Shown here: positions 10,968 to 20,645 of the stretch, piece by piece
How positions within the stretch are numbered: the stretch's first letter is position 1
Layout: each line of letters starts with the position of its first letter
From: Macrotis lagotis
Lineage: Eukaryota > Chordata > Mammalia > Peramelemorphia > Peramelidae
Direction: 5' to 3'
Assembly: GCF_037893015.1 (NCBI RefSeq)
Contig: NC_133658.1
Location: 422,702,200-422,766,199, forward strand
DNA: 64,000 nt
Position numbers and translations under genes: made by a program
The notes under the pieces: model-generated
The model's input: the letters and a program-made list of their open reading frames with translations, nothing else
Told to the model about the DNA's origin: nothing
The model's database searches: none

Positions 10968-11700
10968 TTTCCCAGCCTCAGCCTGTTTTGGGGTGCTTCC
11001 TGAGCTTTTGGGACACTCCCACAAGGATCTCAATGTGTGAGGCTTTGTCCTCCCTCCTGGTCTGTGAATGACCATATGCACCACCCTCTGCTATGGGGCT
11101 GAGGTGGGGGGCGGGGCTGCTGTTCTATTGTGGGGCCTAGACTGTGATCAGGATTTGAATGTGGTAAGAGCCCCAGCCTCCTTTTCCAGGGGCAAATGAC
11201 AGTGCTCTGCAGTCTCTCTCTCTTCACTCCCCTCCCTAGGTTCAATGGGTTCATGCCCTGGGGCTCCTGCTTACTGGCTCCGCCTTCTTCTGTTTTCTGG
11301 ATCTGGGCTGCAATGGCCATGCTGCTTGCTGTGTGCCCTGAGGGCTGGGCTTTACATGCTTGTTCTGGCAGAGTTCCCCCCCCCCCCCCCAGTTTGTGCT
11401 GGTGCTTCCCAGGGCATAGCTCTGGAAACTCCCCCTCTGCTGTGAAACATGGCTCCCAGCGCCCTGGGGCTGCCTCCAGGAGGCTGAAGTTCTTTCACTC
11501 TAGTGGGCTGCCCCTCCAACCCCAGGGAACAGAGCCTTTCTGCTCTTTTCCAGGTTACCTCGAGTAGGAGAACTGCCTCACTGGGTCCCTCTGTGGGTTC
11601 TGTCTCTTGAAAATTTAGTTAGCGTCCTTAGTTTCGAAGATTTATGAGAGAGCACCTAAGACAGGATCCGTTCTTGTTGCCATTTTGGCTCCGTCCCCTT
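10968..11700 (-). promoter_or_regulatory. HAL1 5' UTR with YY1-like box, copy 1
   Basis: The GC-richest part of the nest. Its first bases in element sense hold GGAGCCAAAATGGCAACAAG; AAAATGGC matches the AANATGGC core bound by YY1 near the start of L1 5' UTRs in other mammals. Copy 2 has AAGATGGC at the same place. Internal promoter function is inferred from L1 biology. A C-run near 11,379-11,391 is a likely slippage site. Confidence 0.6.
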
Positions 11701-11713
11701 CTTTTACTTTCTT

Positions 11714-11900
11714 ATGTTTTTTTTTTCTCCTTATTTCTAATTCCTCTTCCACAACATGACTAATAGGGATAAATGTTATGCATGATTGTAAATATACAAA
11801 TTGTTCACTGCCATGGAGAAATGGAAAGGGTAGAGAAAGTGGCAGAAAACTATGGAATTCAAATACTTGCGAGTGATTCTCCTGAAGTATAGGTTTGATG
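11714..11900 (+). mobile_element. L1 LINE 3' UTR, continuation after the HAL1 insertion
   Basis: Resumes with a T-run and CTCCTTATTTCTAATTCCTC, then CACAACATGACTAATAGGG and GGAATTCAAATAC. This is the expected marsupial L1 3' UTR order following the part that ends at 8,325. The terminal A-tail is not clear, so the right end is approximate. Confidence 0.8.
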
Positions 11901-11904
11901 ATCA

Positions 11905-12440
11905 CACTTTCTACTTAACAAAGTCCAGGGTCTTATACCTCTAGTATCAAATGAAAATTTCTCTCTTTAGTATTTCAAATCCTTCCCAACTTGATCCCAA
12001 CTTATATTTCCAGCTTTATTATCCATTTTTGTCTTCCATGTACTCAACAATCCTGTAAAGATGACTTTCTTATATTTTCTTATTCAGGAAACTCTATTTT
12101 CTGATTCCCTACCTTGAACTGGCTTTCTCCCTATGTCTTTAATATTGTCCTTCCCTTCTCCATCACTGAGAATCCCTAATTTTCTTCCAGACTTGATCCA
12201 AGCACAATTTTTTCTACATAAAACCTTTCTGGACTTCAGTCTACATCTGCCTCAGCTCCCCAGAAAAATATTGTTCTGTATTTCTTTTGTAAATACTTCT
12301 GTGTGTAATTGTTTTCTTTTTAATGAAATATAAGCTCCTTGACAACAGACACGGTTTCCTTTCTTGTTTTTGTAACCCAATTACATAGCATAGTTCATTG
12401 TAGGCACATACTAGGGGCTTAGTGAATGTTTATTGATTGA
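11905..12440 (+). mobile_element. L2 LINE, downstream half of the split copy
   Basis: Picks up the L2 where the 4,805-5,085 piece stops (TACCTCTAGTATCAAATG, then CTTCCCAACTTGATCCC). It runs to a normal L2 3' end: AAGCTCCTTGACAACAGAC, CATACTAGGGGCTTAGTGAA, TGTTTATTGATTGATC. Confidence 0.8.
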
Positions 12441-12734
12441 TCTTCATCTTCATGTTGTCAGACTCTTGCTCCATATTTTCTCCTTCAGTATTTTGTGTCC
12501 AGGAGGTGTCAGCTCATTTCAATAGAAACTAAAATGTAAGAGGGAAGCTTGATTTCCTAAGGGACAGAACAATGCAATAGATTCCTAAATCCAAGTAAAG
12601 AATGAATCTTGAATTCTTCAGAGAATTCTTCATAGCCATGAGAATAATTAAGAATTTACTTTTTTCAAGCACAGAAAAGATGTTGTATAGCAAGATTTCT
12701 AAAACAACAAAAAACTTTTGATAATGATGATGAT

Positions 12735-12860
12735 GATGTATTAGACATTTATTCTGTATCAGACAATAAAGTCAGTGCTGGAGATACAAAGATATTAGAA
12801 TAATTTCTACCTTCAAGGAGCTTACTTTTTTGTAAGGGAAGACATTAGATCTACAAAAAT
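12735..12860 (-). mobile_element. L2 LINE 3' end fragment
   Basis: Complement of the L2 terminus: CATTTATTCTGTATCAGAC, GTGCTGGAGATACAAAG, TTCAAGGAGCTTAC. A (GAT)n run lies just upstream of its 3' end (about 12,724-12,737). Bases 12,441-12,734 hold nothing I recognise. Confidence 0.65.
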
Positions 12861-12901
12861 ATATCTAGAATATAAATTAGGACTTAATTATTGCAAATAA
12901 T

Positions 12902-13235
12902 AATAATGTTTTTCTTTCATGTTTGAAGGAGTCCACAACATCAAGGAGGTGATGCCATGACAAGTACATGAATTGGATTTGAGTGAGGGAGTACTGTGCT
13001 CAATCACCAGATTCACTTTCTCCTTCAGCTTTGGAGGAGTCATCTGGCTCCAGTGGCCAGATAGGAATTGAGACAACTAGAGATGAACATGGATGCAAGG
13101 CATCAGGGTTGAGTGAATTGCCCAAGGTCACACAGCTAGTAAGTGGTCAGTGGCAAGTGTCTGAGATTGGATTTGAACACGCATCCTCCTAAATCCAAGG
13201 TCAGTGCTCTATCAACTGCACAACGTTACTGCCCT
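12902..13235 (-). mobile_element. Longer tRNA-derived marsupial SINE with target-site duplication
   Basis: A perfect 14-base target-site duplication, TTATTGCAAATAAT, at 12,888-12,901 and 13,236-13,249 bounds the element. Inside, from the 3' end of the SINE: TTTGAAGGAGTCCACAACAT, GGTGATGCCATGACAAG, TCTGGCTCCAGTGGCCAGAT, CAAGGTCACACAGCTAG and GAACACGCATCCTCC. The first phrases match a second copy at 26,495-26,815, so they form a shared 3' module. Confidence 0.9.
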
Positions 13236-13419
13236 TTATTGCAAATAATGAAACCTATGAACTGGTGATGCTATTCAAATTCAAAATGTATATTTAATTG
13301 TACTGGAACCACAATTTCAGTTTGCCATTTATGTAGTTTTCACATCACATCAACATCAACAGCAATCATTTTATGATAGTCATTATTTGCACTAATTGGG
13401 TTCTGGATATAAAAATAAA

Positions 13420-14400
13420 TAAAAAATAATTCAGGACAGGGATAAACATTCAAATGAGGAACCTGGAAACACTTCATTACAAAGGTAATATTGAGCTGAT
13501 TTTGAAGAAAAGTAGGAATTTTTAGAATTAGAATTGAGACTGGAGTACATTCCAGGTATGGGAGAGAGCCCATAAAAAGATATAGAGATGGGAGACATAA
13601 GAAGGCCCATTTGTGATGAATAGCAAGAACACCAGCTTGACTGCAATTATAAGATGGAGTACAATTATACAATAATGTAAGTCTGGAAAGATGCATTAAT
13701 GGTTTTTTGAAAAGGTCTTTAAATGACAAAGAGAGCACTTTTTGTCTCTAGTAAAAGTAAAGACATTGAAGTACTTACTAGAGTAAGCAAAGGTGCAACA
13801 CAATGAAACACAAGGAAACCATTTAGGCATATTAATGGAGGATATGATAAAAAAAAGAGTGGATTGATAAACAGAAACCAATAAGAAGCTATTGCAATTT
13901 TTCAAGCAAGGAGTGGTGAGGTTATAAACTGGGGTGATACCCACATGATGAGGGAGAAGGGGACAAATATAAGAATTGTTGTGAAAGTAAAATTGACAAA
14001 ATTTGACAAATTACTGAATGTGTAGGACAAGGGAAAATGAAGAGTCAAGACTTTTCAGATTTGGAAACCTATGTAATTACAAGTACAATGATACTCTCAG
14101 CAATAGCAACAATAGCAGCAACATTTACATACAGCTCTAAGATTTGCAATATGCTTTAAAAATATTATCTTCATTATTCTTATAATACCTATTTCTCCCA
14201 TTTTGTAGTTGAAGAAACTGAGGCTGTCCTCAGTTTTGTCCAAGTATACAGAATTGGCAAATGTCTGAGGTTAAATTTGAACTCAAGTCTTGCTGGTTCC
14301 AAGGACAGGGCTGTATACTAACACCACCAAGTAAGTTCAGGAGAAGAATAGGTTTGAGGGAAAGATAATAACTGTAGTTTCAAACATGTTGAGTTAGGGG
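13420..14400 (-). mobile_element. L2 LINE relic, interrupted by a MIR
   Basis: In reverse it has the L2 interior in order: GAGTACATTCCAGGTATGGG, AGATATAGAGATGGGAGAC, GGTCTTTAAATGACAAAGAG, GAAGCTATTGCAATTTTTCA, and at 14,375-14,395 TTTCAAACATGTTGAGTTAG. The stretch 14,100-14,335 is a MIR. Confidence 0.6.
14100..14335 (-). mobile_element. MIR/THER1-type SINE in L2
   Basis: AAGATTTGCAATATGCTTTA, TTGAAGAAACTGAGGCTGTC, TGTCTGAGGTTAAATTTGAA and CTCAAGTCTTGCTGGTTCC are the reverse of the MIR body and head. The flanking L2 continues on both sides. Confidence 0.7.
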
Positions 14401-15085
14401 ACAAAACTTGGGGTGAGGACAAGATGGCAAGTGAAAAGAAACAGAACAGCTGAAGAAAAAATCTGACATTCAATCACAAGACTCAAGAGAAGCATAAAAA
14501 TGTAAATATCAGTGAGAAATAATAAAGAATTTAATAAGGTTAAACTATTTACATTTCTAAAATGAAAACATGCCATTTATAACCCCTAAGAACTTTATCA
14601 TTAGGATAGTTAGAAGGGCATGGATAGGGGTTATTTATGTTGGGATGATCTCAAAAGAAAAATGGAAGGCTAAGAAATATATACTGGGAGAAGGGAAAGT
14701 GAAAGACAGAATGGGGAAACTATCCACATAAAAAGGGCATGAAAGGAAGAATTTTTATAATGAGGGAAAATGAGGTGCAATCAGGCAATGTTTGAATCTC
14801 ACTCTCATTTGAGGGGAGAGGGAAGAATATATATGCATAGACATGTGGGATAGAGATCCATCTTACTCAATATGAGCATGGGAGGCAAAGGTATTAAAAG
14901 AAAGGAAGTTAGAAAGAAAAGAGGTGAAACAGAATTTTGAAGAGTAGACAGTGTAAAAAAGAAGAAAAGAGTAGATTGAAGAGAATTGCAGAAGCAATCA
15001 AAAATGTAAATGTGAATGAGATGAACTTATCATAAAACAGAAGCAGACAACTCTGCTTCTGAAGTGGTTGATAAGAGGGGAAGAC
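14401..15085 (+). mobile_element. L1/HAL1-like internal repeat, tentative
   Basis: Purine-rich sequence with phrases that recall the post-ORF1 part of marsupial L1/HAL1 (AAGAACTTTATCATTAGGAT, GAATCTCACTCTCATTTGAG). A similar phrase occurs in HAL1 copy 1 in element sense (TCTTCGCTCTCATCAGAGAT near 9,380). No open frame. It could be a separate family. Confidence 0.35.
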
Positions 15086-15089
15086 TGTT

Positions 15090-15760
15090 CCAAATTTCAT
15101 GTTTTTTGTGCAGCTATTTTCAGAGGTAATTCTGGGGACCTAAAAGTATTTGGTTCTTCCAAGGTGGTATGATCTAAGGAGAAGTATGTTTATTACTTCT
15201 TCTGTGAGTGATCATAGAAGTGTGACCCTAGAACTGTGACCCTAGAACTGTGACCAGGATCCCAGTTCCCCTGAGGTTGCAAGTTCTGATTTGCTAGTGT
15301 TCCTTCTCATCCTGGGACTGAGACACAGGGTTGGTTGTGAATATGGATAATGTAACAGAATCTTACCCCTAGTACCAGCAAAGATACCCCTGTAATAGCC
15401 TTCTAACTAATTGCCTAACCCCCTTACACTCTGTGGACTTAGAGCTCTAAAAACAATTTTTTTTTCTGAAATCAACTGCTGCTGATTCCACACCTTCCAA
15501 GGCCTGTTCCTGATATACTGCAGCCTGATATACTGGTCTGAGCTGGTGCAACCTACATTAGACCCTAAGTCTGATGCAATGACTTTTTTTTCCTGATGTT
15601 TTAAGTTATTTTAATGAAAAAATTGTTTTCTGTCTTTTTGTGAATTTTAACACTACAGAATTGGTTTTGAGGCATTATTTAAAGTTATTTCTTAGGGAAT
15701 TTAGGTGAGTTTGGACAAATCCTTACTTTTTCTCCACTGTCTTGACTCCAACACCCCATA
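15090..15760 (-). mobile_element. L1 5' UTR relic
   Basis: The end at about 15,720-15,760 reads CTTACTTTTTCTCCACTGTC, then TTGACTCCAACACCCC. Its complement resembles a marsupial L1 start (GGGGT..GGAGTCAAGA..GG). Upstream phrases such as GGTTTTGAGGCATTATTTAA and TCTTAGGGAATTTAGGTGAG also fit. There is a short tandem array of a 15-mer (AGAACTGTGACCCT unit) near 15,220-15,255. Family assignment is from memory. Confidence 0.5.
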
Positions 15761-16490
15761 AGTGATATAGATACTTTTTACCCATATATATGAAAACCTA
15801 GACATGTATTTTCCCATACTCATCTGTTTCAACTTCAGGATCATCCTTAACTCTTTTGCTTCATTTATCCCAAAAATATATAGTCACAAAATTTTGTTAA
15901 TTCTGTCATCATATTTCTTACATCCATCCCTTTCTCTTCACCCACATAAATATCATTCTAGTTCACATCCTCATCACTTCTTATAGAGATTATGGCCAAG
16001 TCTTCTAATTGTCCTCCATATCTCAAGCCTCCCCCTCTCCAATTATCCTTCAAAATGCAACCAAATTAATTTTCCTAAAACATAAATTGGATCATAATAC
16101 TTCCCTGTTCAACAAACTCCAGTAACCACTTATCTCTAGGATCAAATGTAAATTTCCTTGGTTGAATTTAGCTTTTCACAATCTGGCCATATATATTCTT
16201 TTCTAGGCTTATTATACTTTACTCCTTTCCACATACAATGAGATCCAGTCAAACTGAATTTCTTGCTGTTCCTCATGCACAACAGTGCATATCTATCCAT
16301 ACTTTTGTACTTACTCCCTGACCCTTAGGTCTGAAATGCACTTGGCTTTTTATTTATTTCTCTCAGAAGCTGTAGTTGCCATTAAGTTTCAGTACAAGGA
16401 TCACATTCTCCACAATACCTTTTCTGATTCTTCCAGATTTGTTAGTGCCTTCCCTTAAAATCATTTTATATCATTTAAAAATCTATCTTT
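15761..16490 (+). mobile_element. L2 LINE coding-region relic
   Basis: L2 RT phrases in order: CAGGATCATCCTTAACTCTT, AATTGTCCTCCATATCTCAA, ACATAAATTGGATCATAATA, CTCCAGTAACCACTTATCTC, TTCTTGCTGTTCCTCATGCA. The tail is lost into a TATA/TGTG microsatellite. Confidence 0.7.
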
Positions 16491-16496
16491 TGTGTA

Positions 16497-16560
16497 TATA
16501 CATACATATATATATATATATGTGTGTGTGCATATGTGTATGCATGCATGTATGTATATC
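16497..16560 (+). repeat. (AT)n/(GT)n/(CATG)n microsatellite
   Basis: ATATATATATATATGTGTGT then GCATGCATGTATGTATATC. Interrupted and old. Confidence 0.9.
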
Positions 16561-17500
16561 AGGAAGAGGTTGCAAGAGGTTACTGATTGAATGATTTATA
16601 TATTCTGAGATTTCCCAAAATAACTCTTAGTGAACCCATAACAACATAAAGAAAGATGATTAATATTTGGTGGGAAAGGGTAAGGGCCAAGACTGGACCT
16701 ATCAATAGGACTTCAATATACTGAGTCATGATTCATATTTGTATAAATAGAAAAGTAAATAATTTTCATTTTTATTACTACTTTTACTATTAGTACTATT
16801 AGTATTTTCTCCTTTTATTCTCCTCTTTCTCTTTCTCTTCTTAATGTTACTACTCCTACTCCAACTGGTATAACCAACCAGAATAAGAATCTGCTGCTGC
16901 TTCTACCACTATTGAATCATATTTTAAAATCAGAAGAGAAAAATGTTTTCACTCCAGTAGTTTAAAGAAAAAGACTTAGGAAGCTCAAACTTCCAAACTT
17001 TTTAAATGAACACCACAGAAAATCAGCTTGTCCAGGAGACTCATTCCCTCCCTTTCCTGGTTTCTAGACATTAATTAAATAAAGAAAGGGAGTACTGCAG
17101 AGCTTGCAATGACACAAAGGATGGCAGTTTTAACACTTAACCTTCTAAGGGGATGACAGATGCTGTTCATACTTCCCTAGCCGCTGGTCTACTGAGCTGG
17201 TTGGAGAAGGTACAGATGTAGGTCCGGAGGGGGAATGGAGGAGGGGGATGAACTCTTCCTGGATTTTTGCTATCATCACCTGTAGGGGAATCATCCAAAT
17301 CTGCCATATGCTCATGTGAGATGACGCTGTATATTTTTAGGAAATTTTAAAAGGGAGATAGCCAAAATATTTTTACTACACAGCAGGCAGTATTTCATTT
17401 TAAAGAGATGGGGGAAATGGGAAGGGGGGTTAGGAAGCTTTAAAACTGTTCCACATATTGAAACAATCAATATATATACCTAAGACTGAGGGGAAAAGAT
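16561..17500. other. Unrecognised, partly GC-richer unique DNA
   Basis: The first part is AT-rich with (ACTATT)/(CTTT)-like runs near 16,770-16,870. The part at about 17,000-17,450 is better balanced in base content, with several CpG sites (CTAGCCGCTGG, GGTCCGGAGG, GATGACGCTG), and matches no repeat I know. Confidence 0.4.
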
Positions 17501-17504
17501 TCAT

Positions 17505-17780
17505 GCTTAAAGTAGCTCCCTTTAGGGGATCAATTTCAGCTATGTGATTTAAGGGAAGACACTTTCCTTGTATGAACTTCAATTTGTTCATCTGTAATTA
17601 TTTAGTTTTTAATAGGGATGGGGAGGGTAGAGTAAGGAAGAGAGAAGTGGGTTAGATTTTAGAAAGAAAAGAGATGAATCCTAAATTTACATGAAGCTTT
17701 AACATTCTAGATTCTAGGGTTCCCTCCAGCTTTGAAATTCTCTATCCTATAACTGTAAGATTCTACCTCTTCATGATTCT
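17505..17780 (+). mobile_element. MIR-like SINE relic
   Basis: CAGCTATGTGATTTAAGGG, CTTCAATTTGTTCATCTGTA and CCTCCAGCTTTGAAATTCT are decayed MIR core and tail phrases. Confidence 0.5.
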
Positions 17781-17819
17781 GGATCCTTTATGATTCATAT
17801 AATACTTTATGGTCCATAA

Positions 17820-17990
17820 AATTCTGGATTAAGAAAGACTCCGACGCTAACCAATTGTGTGTCCTTGAACTAGTCACTCCCTTCCATTGAATGTCATTTT
17901 ATTTATTCCTAAAACAAGAGGGTTAAATTTGGCAATTTCCAAATTCCCCTTCTTCCCCCATTTATAAATGCAATGATTCTAGGAAGTCAA
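17820..17990 (+). mobile_element. MIR-like SINE relic
   Basis: CCAATTGTGTGTCCTTGAAC, then TCATTTTATTTATTCCTAAA, then AATGCAATGATTCTA, in MIR order. No clear ends. Confidence 0.5.
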
Positions 17991-18104
17991 CTTTGCAATT
18001 TAAATGCTGACTAAAATTGCTTTTCCTATTTAGACTGATTATTTTGGATTTTTCAGATCTAAGGCATTGTGATAAAGGAAATAGAGAGCTAGCCTTGGAG
18101 TCAG

Positions 18105-18500
18105 AAAGACTTTGGTTCACTGAGGTGAAGTAGGAAGAATGTTCAATTTGGAACCAGAACTCATCGCTTCCATATTGTCTGCATGACCTTGGGTGAGTAA
18201 TAATAATTAATAATAATAATAATAATAACTATCATTTTTATAAAGTTTTAAGGTATGTAAAGTAATTACATATATGAACTCATTTGATCCTTACAACAGT
18301 CCTGTGAGATAGGAGTTGTTATCATTCCCAGTTTTGGATAATGAAACAACTCAGAGAGGTGCTTTTCCCAGGGTCCTAGTTTTAAGCCTAGCAAGGTCAT
18401 TAGCCACTCTTCTCTCTAGGGCTCCATTTCTTTCCCTATAAAATGAAGATTATAGACTAAATAACAAAAATATCCTCCAGTTTTAAATCTCTCATTCTTT
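18105..18500 (+). mobile_element. MIR SINE split by a second MIR
   Basis: The head TAGGAAGAATGTTCAATTTG and TGCATGACCTTGGGTGAGT (to about 18,196) are followed only after about 200 bp by the matching tail (CTCTTCTCTCTAGGGCTCC, TTCTTTCCCTATAAAATGAA). The intervening block is a minus-strand MIR. Confidence 0.55.
18197..18385 (-). mobile_element. MIR SINE inserted in a plus-strand MIR
   Basis: Begins with an (AAT)n run, then AACTATCATTTTTATAAAG, CTCATTTGATCCTTACAACA, GTCCTGTGAGATAGGAG and GAGAGGTGCTTTTCCCAG, the reverse of the MIR tail and core. The tRNA-like head is lost. Confidence 0.6.
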
Positions 18501-19429
18501 AATATCTACTATATATACTAGCTTTCTGACTTTGGGCAAAATACAGATCCATGTAGTTCTGAATTAAAGCAAAAGAGTAGCTTTGCAAGGGGGTCAAGGA
18601 GTAGTTGAAAAAGGAACATGGCCTTGCATGTAGTGGGCATGGAAGAATTTGGAAACTGATCGGCTTCAGTAAAATTTTACAAAGTCAGCTACTGTAAATT
18701 ACAAATAAAGCAGTATTTAAAAATAGTGTTAAACAGGAGCCTAATTTGTTGGATAATGGGACAACATTTTGACTTTCTCAGTATCTTTCCAAGGAACATA
18801 CCTAGAAGATTGTTATAAATAATTCTTATAATCAGAGAATTATTTAGAGGGAATAAAATGTGTGGGTGTCTGTGAAAGTCAGATGACCTAAGAACAAGAA
18901 GTTCTCTGTTTGGGTACCTCTTCTTATACATCCTGGCTATGTATAGGCTCTGTAATGACTTAGGTAAGTCATTAAGAATGTTCTAGGCAACTCAAGTTGA
19001 CAGGAAAGTGCAACTTGTATTGCAAAATTGTAGCTCATTGGAGCTCCCAATACCAATTAAATCAATCCAATTCTTATTTTATTATATGTAAAACTGTACT
19101 GCATGTTAAATTCATACATCATATGTGATAACAAATGAACTCAGAAGGGAGTAAAACCTCCTATTCAGCAATTTCTTTTGTCTGTACATGTATGCTATCA
19201 ACATTCATATTTGTTTTTTAATACAAAGGAATGCACAACTTTCATATCCAAAAATGTTATCTTAAAATGTTTTTGGTATCCTTTAAAATATATTTTAAAA
19301 TATTATTAACATTTCTCATTTAGTAATCATTCTTCTAATATTCTTTCCCTGTACTCCCTTATAGCAAGAATACAGTCAAACTTAGAACTATCTCAGGTGA
19401 CTACCAGGATGATGTTATAGGGGAAGCAA
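18501..19429. other. Unrecognised stretch
   Basis: No repeat hallmark or coding signal recognised. Confidence 0.35.
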
Positions 19430-19600
19430 AACTGTGTAAGTCTCAACATTTTACAAATAAAGCGATTGGGGCACATGGCCATTGGTTAAATGTCTTGGTC
19501 AAGGTTAATTGGCCAAAGGCACTTGGAAAGAGGGAAAGGGAGTCCAGGTCTGGATCACCAGCTTTATGACTCTCAGTTCAGTGATATCTTGACCATATAA
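19430..19600 (-). mobile_element. MIR SINE relic
   Basis: CATTTTACAAATAAAGCGAT, AATGTCTTGGTCAAGG and GTCCAGGTCTGGATCACC correspond to the MIR core and head in reverse. Decayed. Confidence 0.45.
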
Positions 19601-20479
19601 TTCTATCTCTAGGGTGTAAAGCAACTATTTTGTCTGCTTTGTCATTAGATATTTGAGCCCTAGTATGCCTTTGACCAAGAAAATAAAGCCAATATGATAT
19701 TCATTGCACTGGAAGCAGCAAATTATCTCTTTTAATTAATGTTTCAACTCAGAAAAAATTCTCTTAAGAATTTAACTTTGCATTCCCCAGAAAATAATTG
19801 AAAAGAAAAAAAAGTGATATTTTCTAAATTGCTAATGATTAATTCCAACTAATCTTGACTCTTTTCAAGTACTTAGAAACTGTTTAATTAATTTTCTTTT
19901 GGCTCATCCCCCCCCCCCCCCAAGAATCAATATTTCCCATAACAACCTGTTTTTAGATAACAACTTTCTTCCCATTTCAAGTCTTTTGCACCTCTTATTC
20001 TTCAGAATTGAACAGCAGGTTTGTGATCAAAAATAGGTATTTTTGTTGCTGTTGTTTTGAAGACCCTATATTTGTCCCCATATCCATGCATTCATTAAGG
20101 AAGAGAGATGTTCTTTCTCTCTGTCCTTAATTCTATTGCGTTTCAAGTATCTCCATTCTATTGAGTGAAAAACATGTAAGTATCTAAAAGATGCCAGAAA
20201 CTGTGTTCTGCCCTGCTAATGAAAAGACAGAAACAAAATGTACCCTGGGTTACAGAGAGCTGACCTTTCCTGTTTGTTCTACATGCTTAAATTTGAAAAT
20301 TCTCCTTAACAAGGAATAAAGAAGCTATTTTACAAAAATAAATAAATAGTTAGTTGCCTTACCACCATCTTTATGTTACAAACTTCCTGACACAATATAG
20401 TAAATTCATTCACTTTTCTAAATTAAAAAAAAATACTGTCCTTTCCACTACCAAAGTAGTTCTCATTCCCTCAGAACAC
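19601..20479. other. Unrecognised stretch with a C homopolymer
   Basis: Contains a run of about 13 C near 19,909-19,921. No repeat family recognised. Confidence 0.35.
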
Positions 20480-20645
20480 TGGATATATAGCCACAAGCCT
20501 GTCTTTCCAGTTCTAGCTCAACTACTTACCAACTGTGTGACCTTGAGTAAGTTACTTAACTTGTTAGGTTTCTTCAACTATAAAATAAAAGGCTAGAACT
20601 CTGTGACCTCTAAGTTTCCTTTAGCTTTAAATTCCATGATCTCAT
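20480..20645 (+). mobile_element. MIR SINE relic
   Basis: CAACTGTGTGACCTTGAGTA, AGTTACTTAACTTGTTAGG and TTCTTCAACTATAAAATAAA are the MIR core. TTAAATTCCATGATCTCATG fits the marsupial tail. Confidence 0.75.

Larger units (their letters stand above)
8326..11700 (-). mobile_element. HAL1-type element (L1 relative with ORF1 only), full length, copy 1
   Basis: On the minus strand: a 5' UTR (11,700 to 10,968), ORF1 (10,967 to 9,632), then a long 3' part with no ORF2. Read in element sense it ends at AGAATAAATATTAAATG, which holds an AATAAA signal, then an A-rich tail (plus strand 8,326-8,360, T-rich). It is flanked by a 13-base target-site duplication with two C/T differences: CTTCCACTTTCTT at 8,313-8,325 and CTTTTACTTTCTT at 11,701-11,713. 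That fixes both ends and shows insertion by L1 machinery into the 3' UTR of the plus-strand L1. The HAL1 call rests on an L1-like ORF1 joined directly to a 3' UTR; a partial L1 lacking ORF2 by deletion is the alternative. A second copy at 59,350-61,751 shares the same plan, which favours a family. Confidence 0.85.

Noticed and set aside
11030-11567. Pro/Ser-rich open frames on both strands
   Set aside because: They lie in the HAL1 5' UTR; the same happens at 61,189-61,676 in copy 2.
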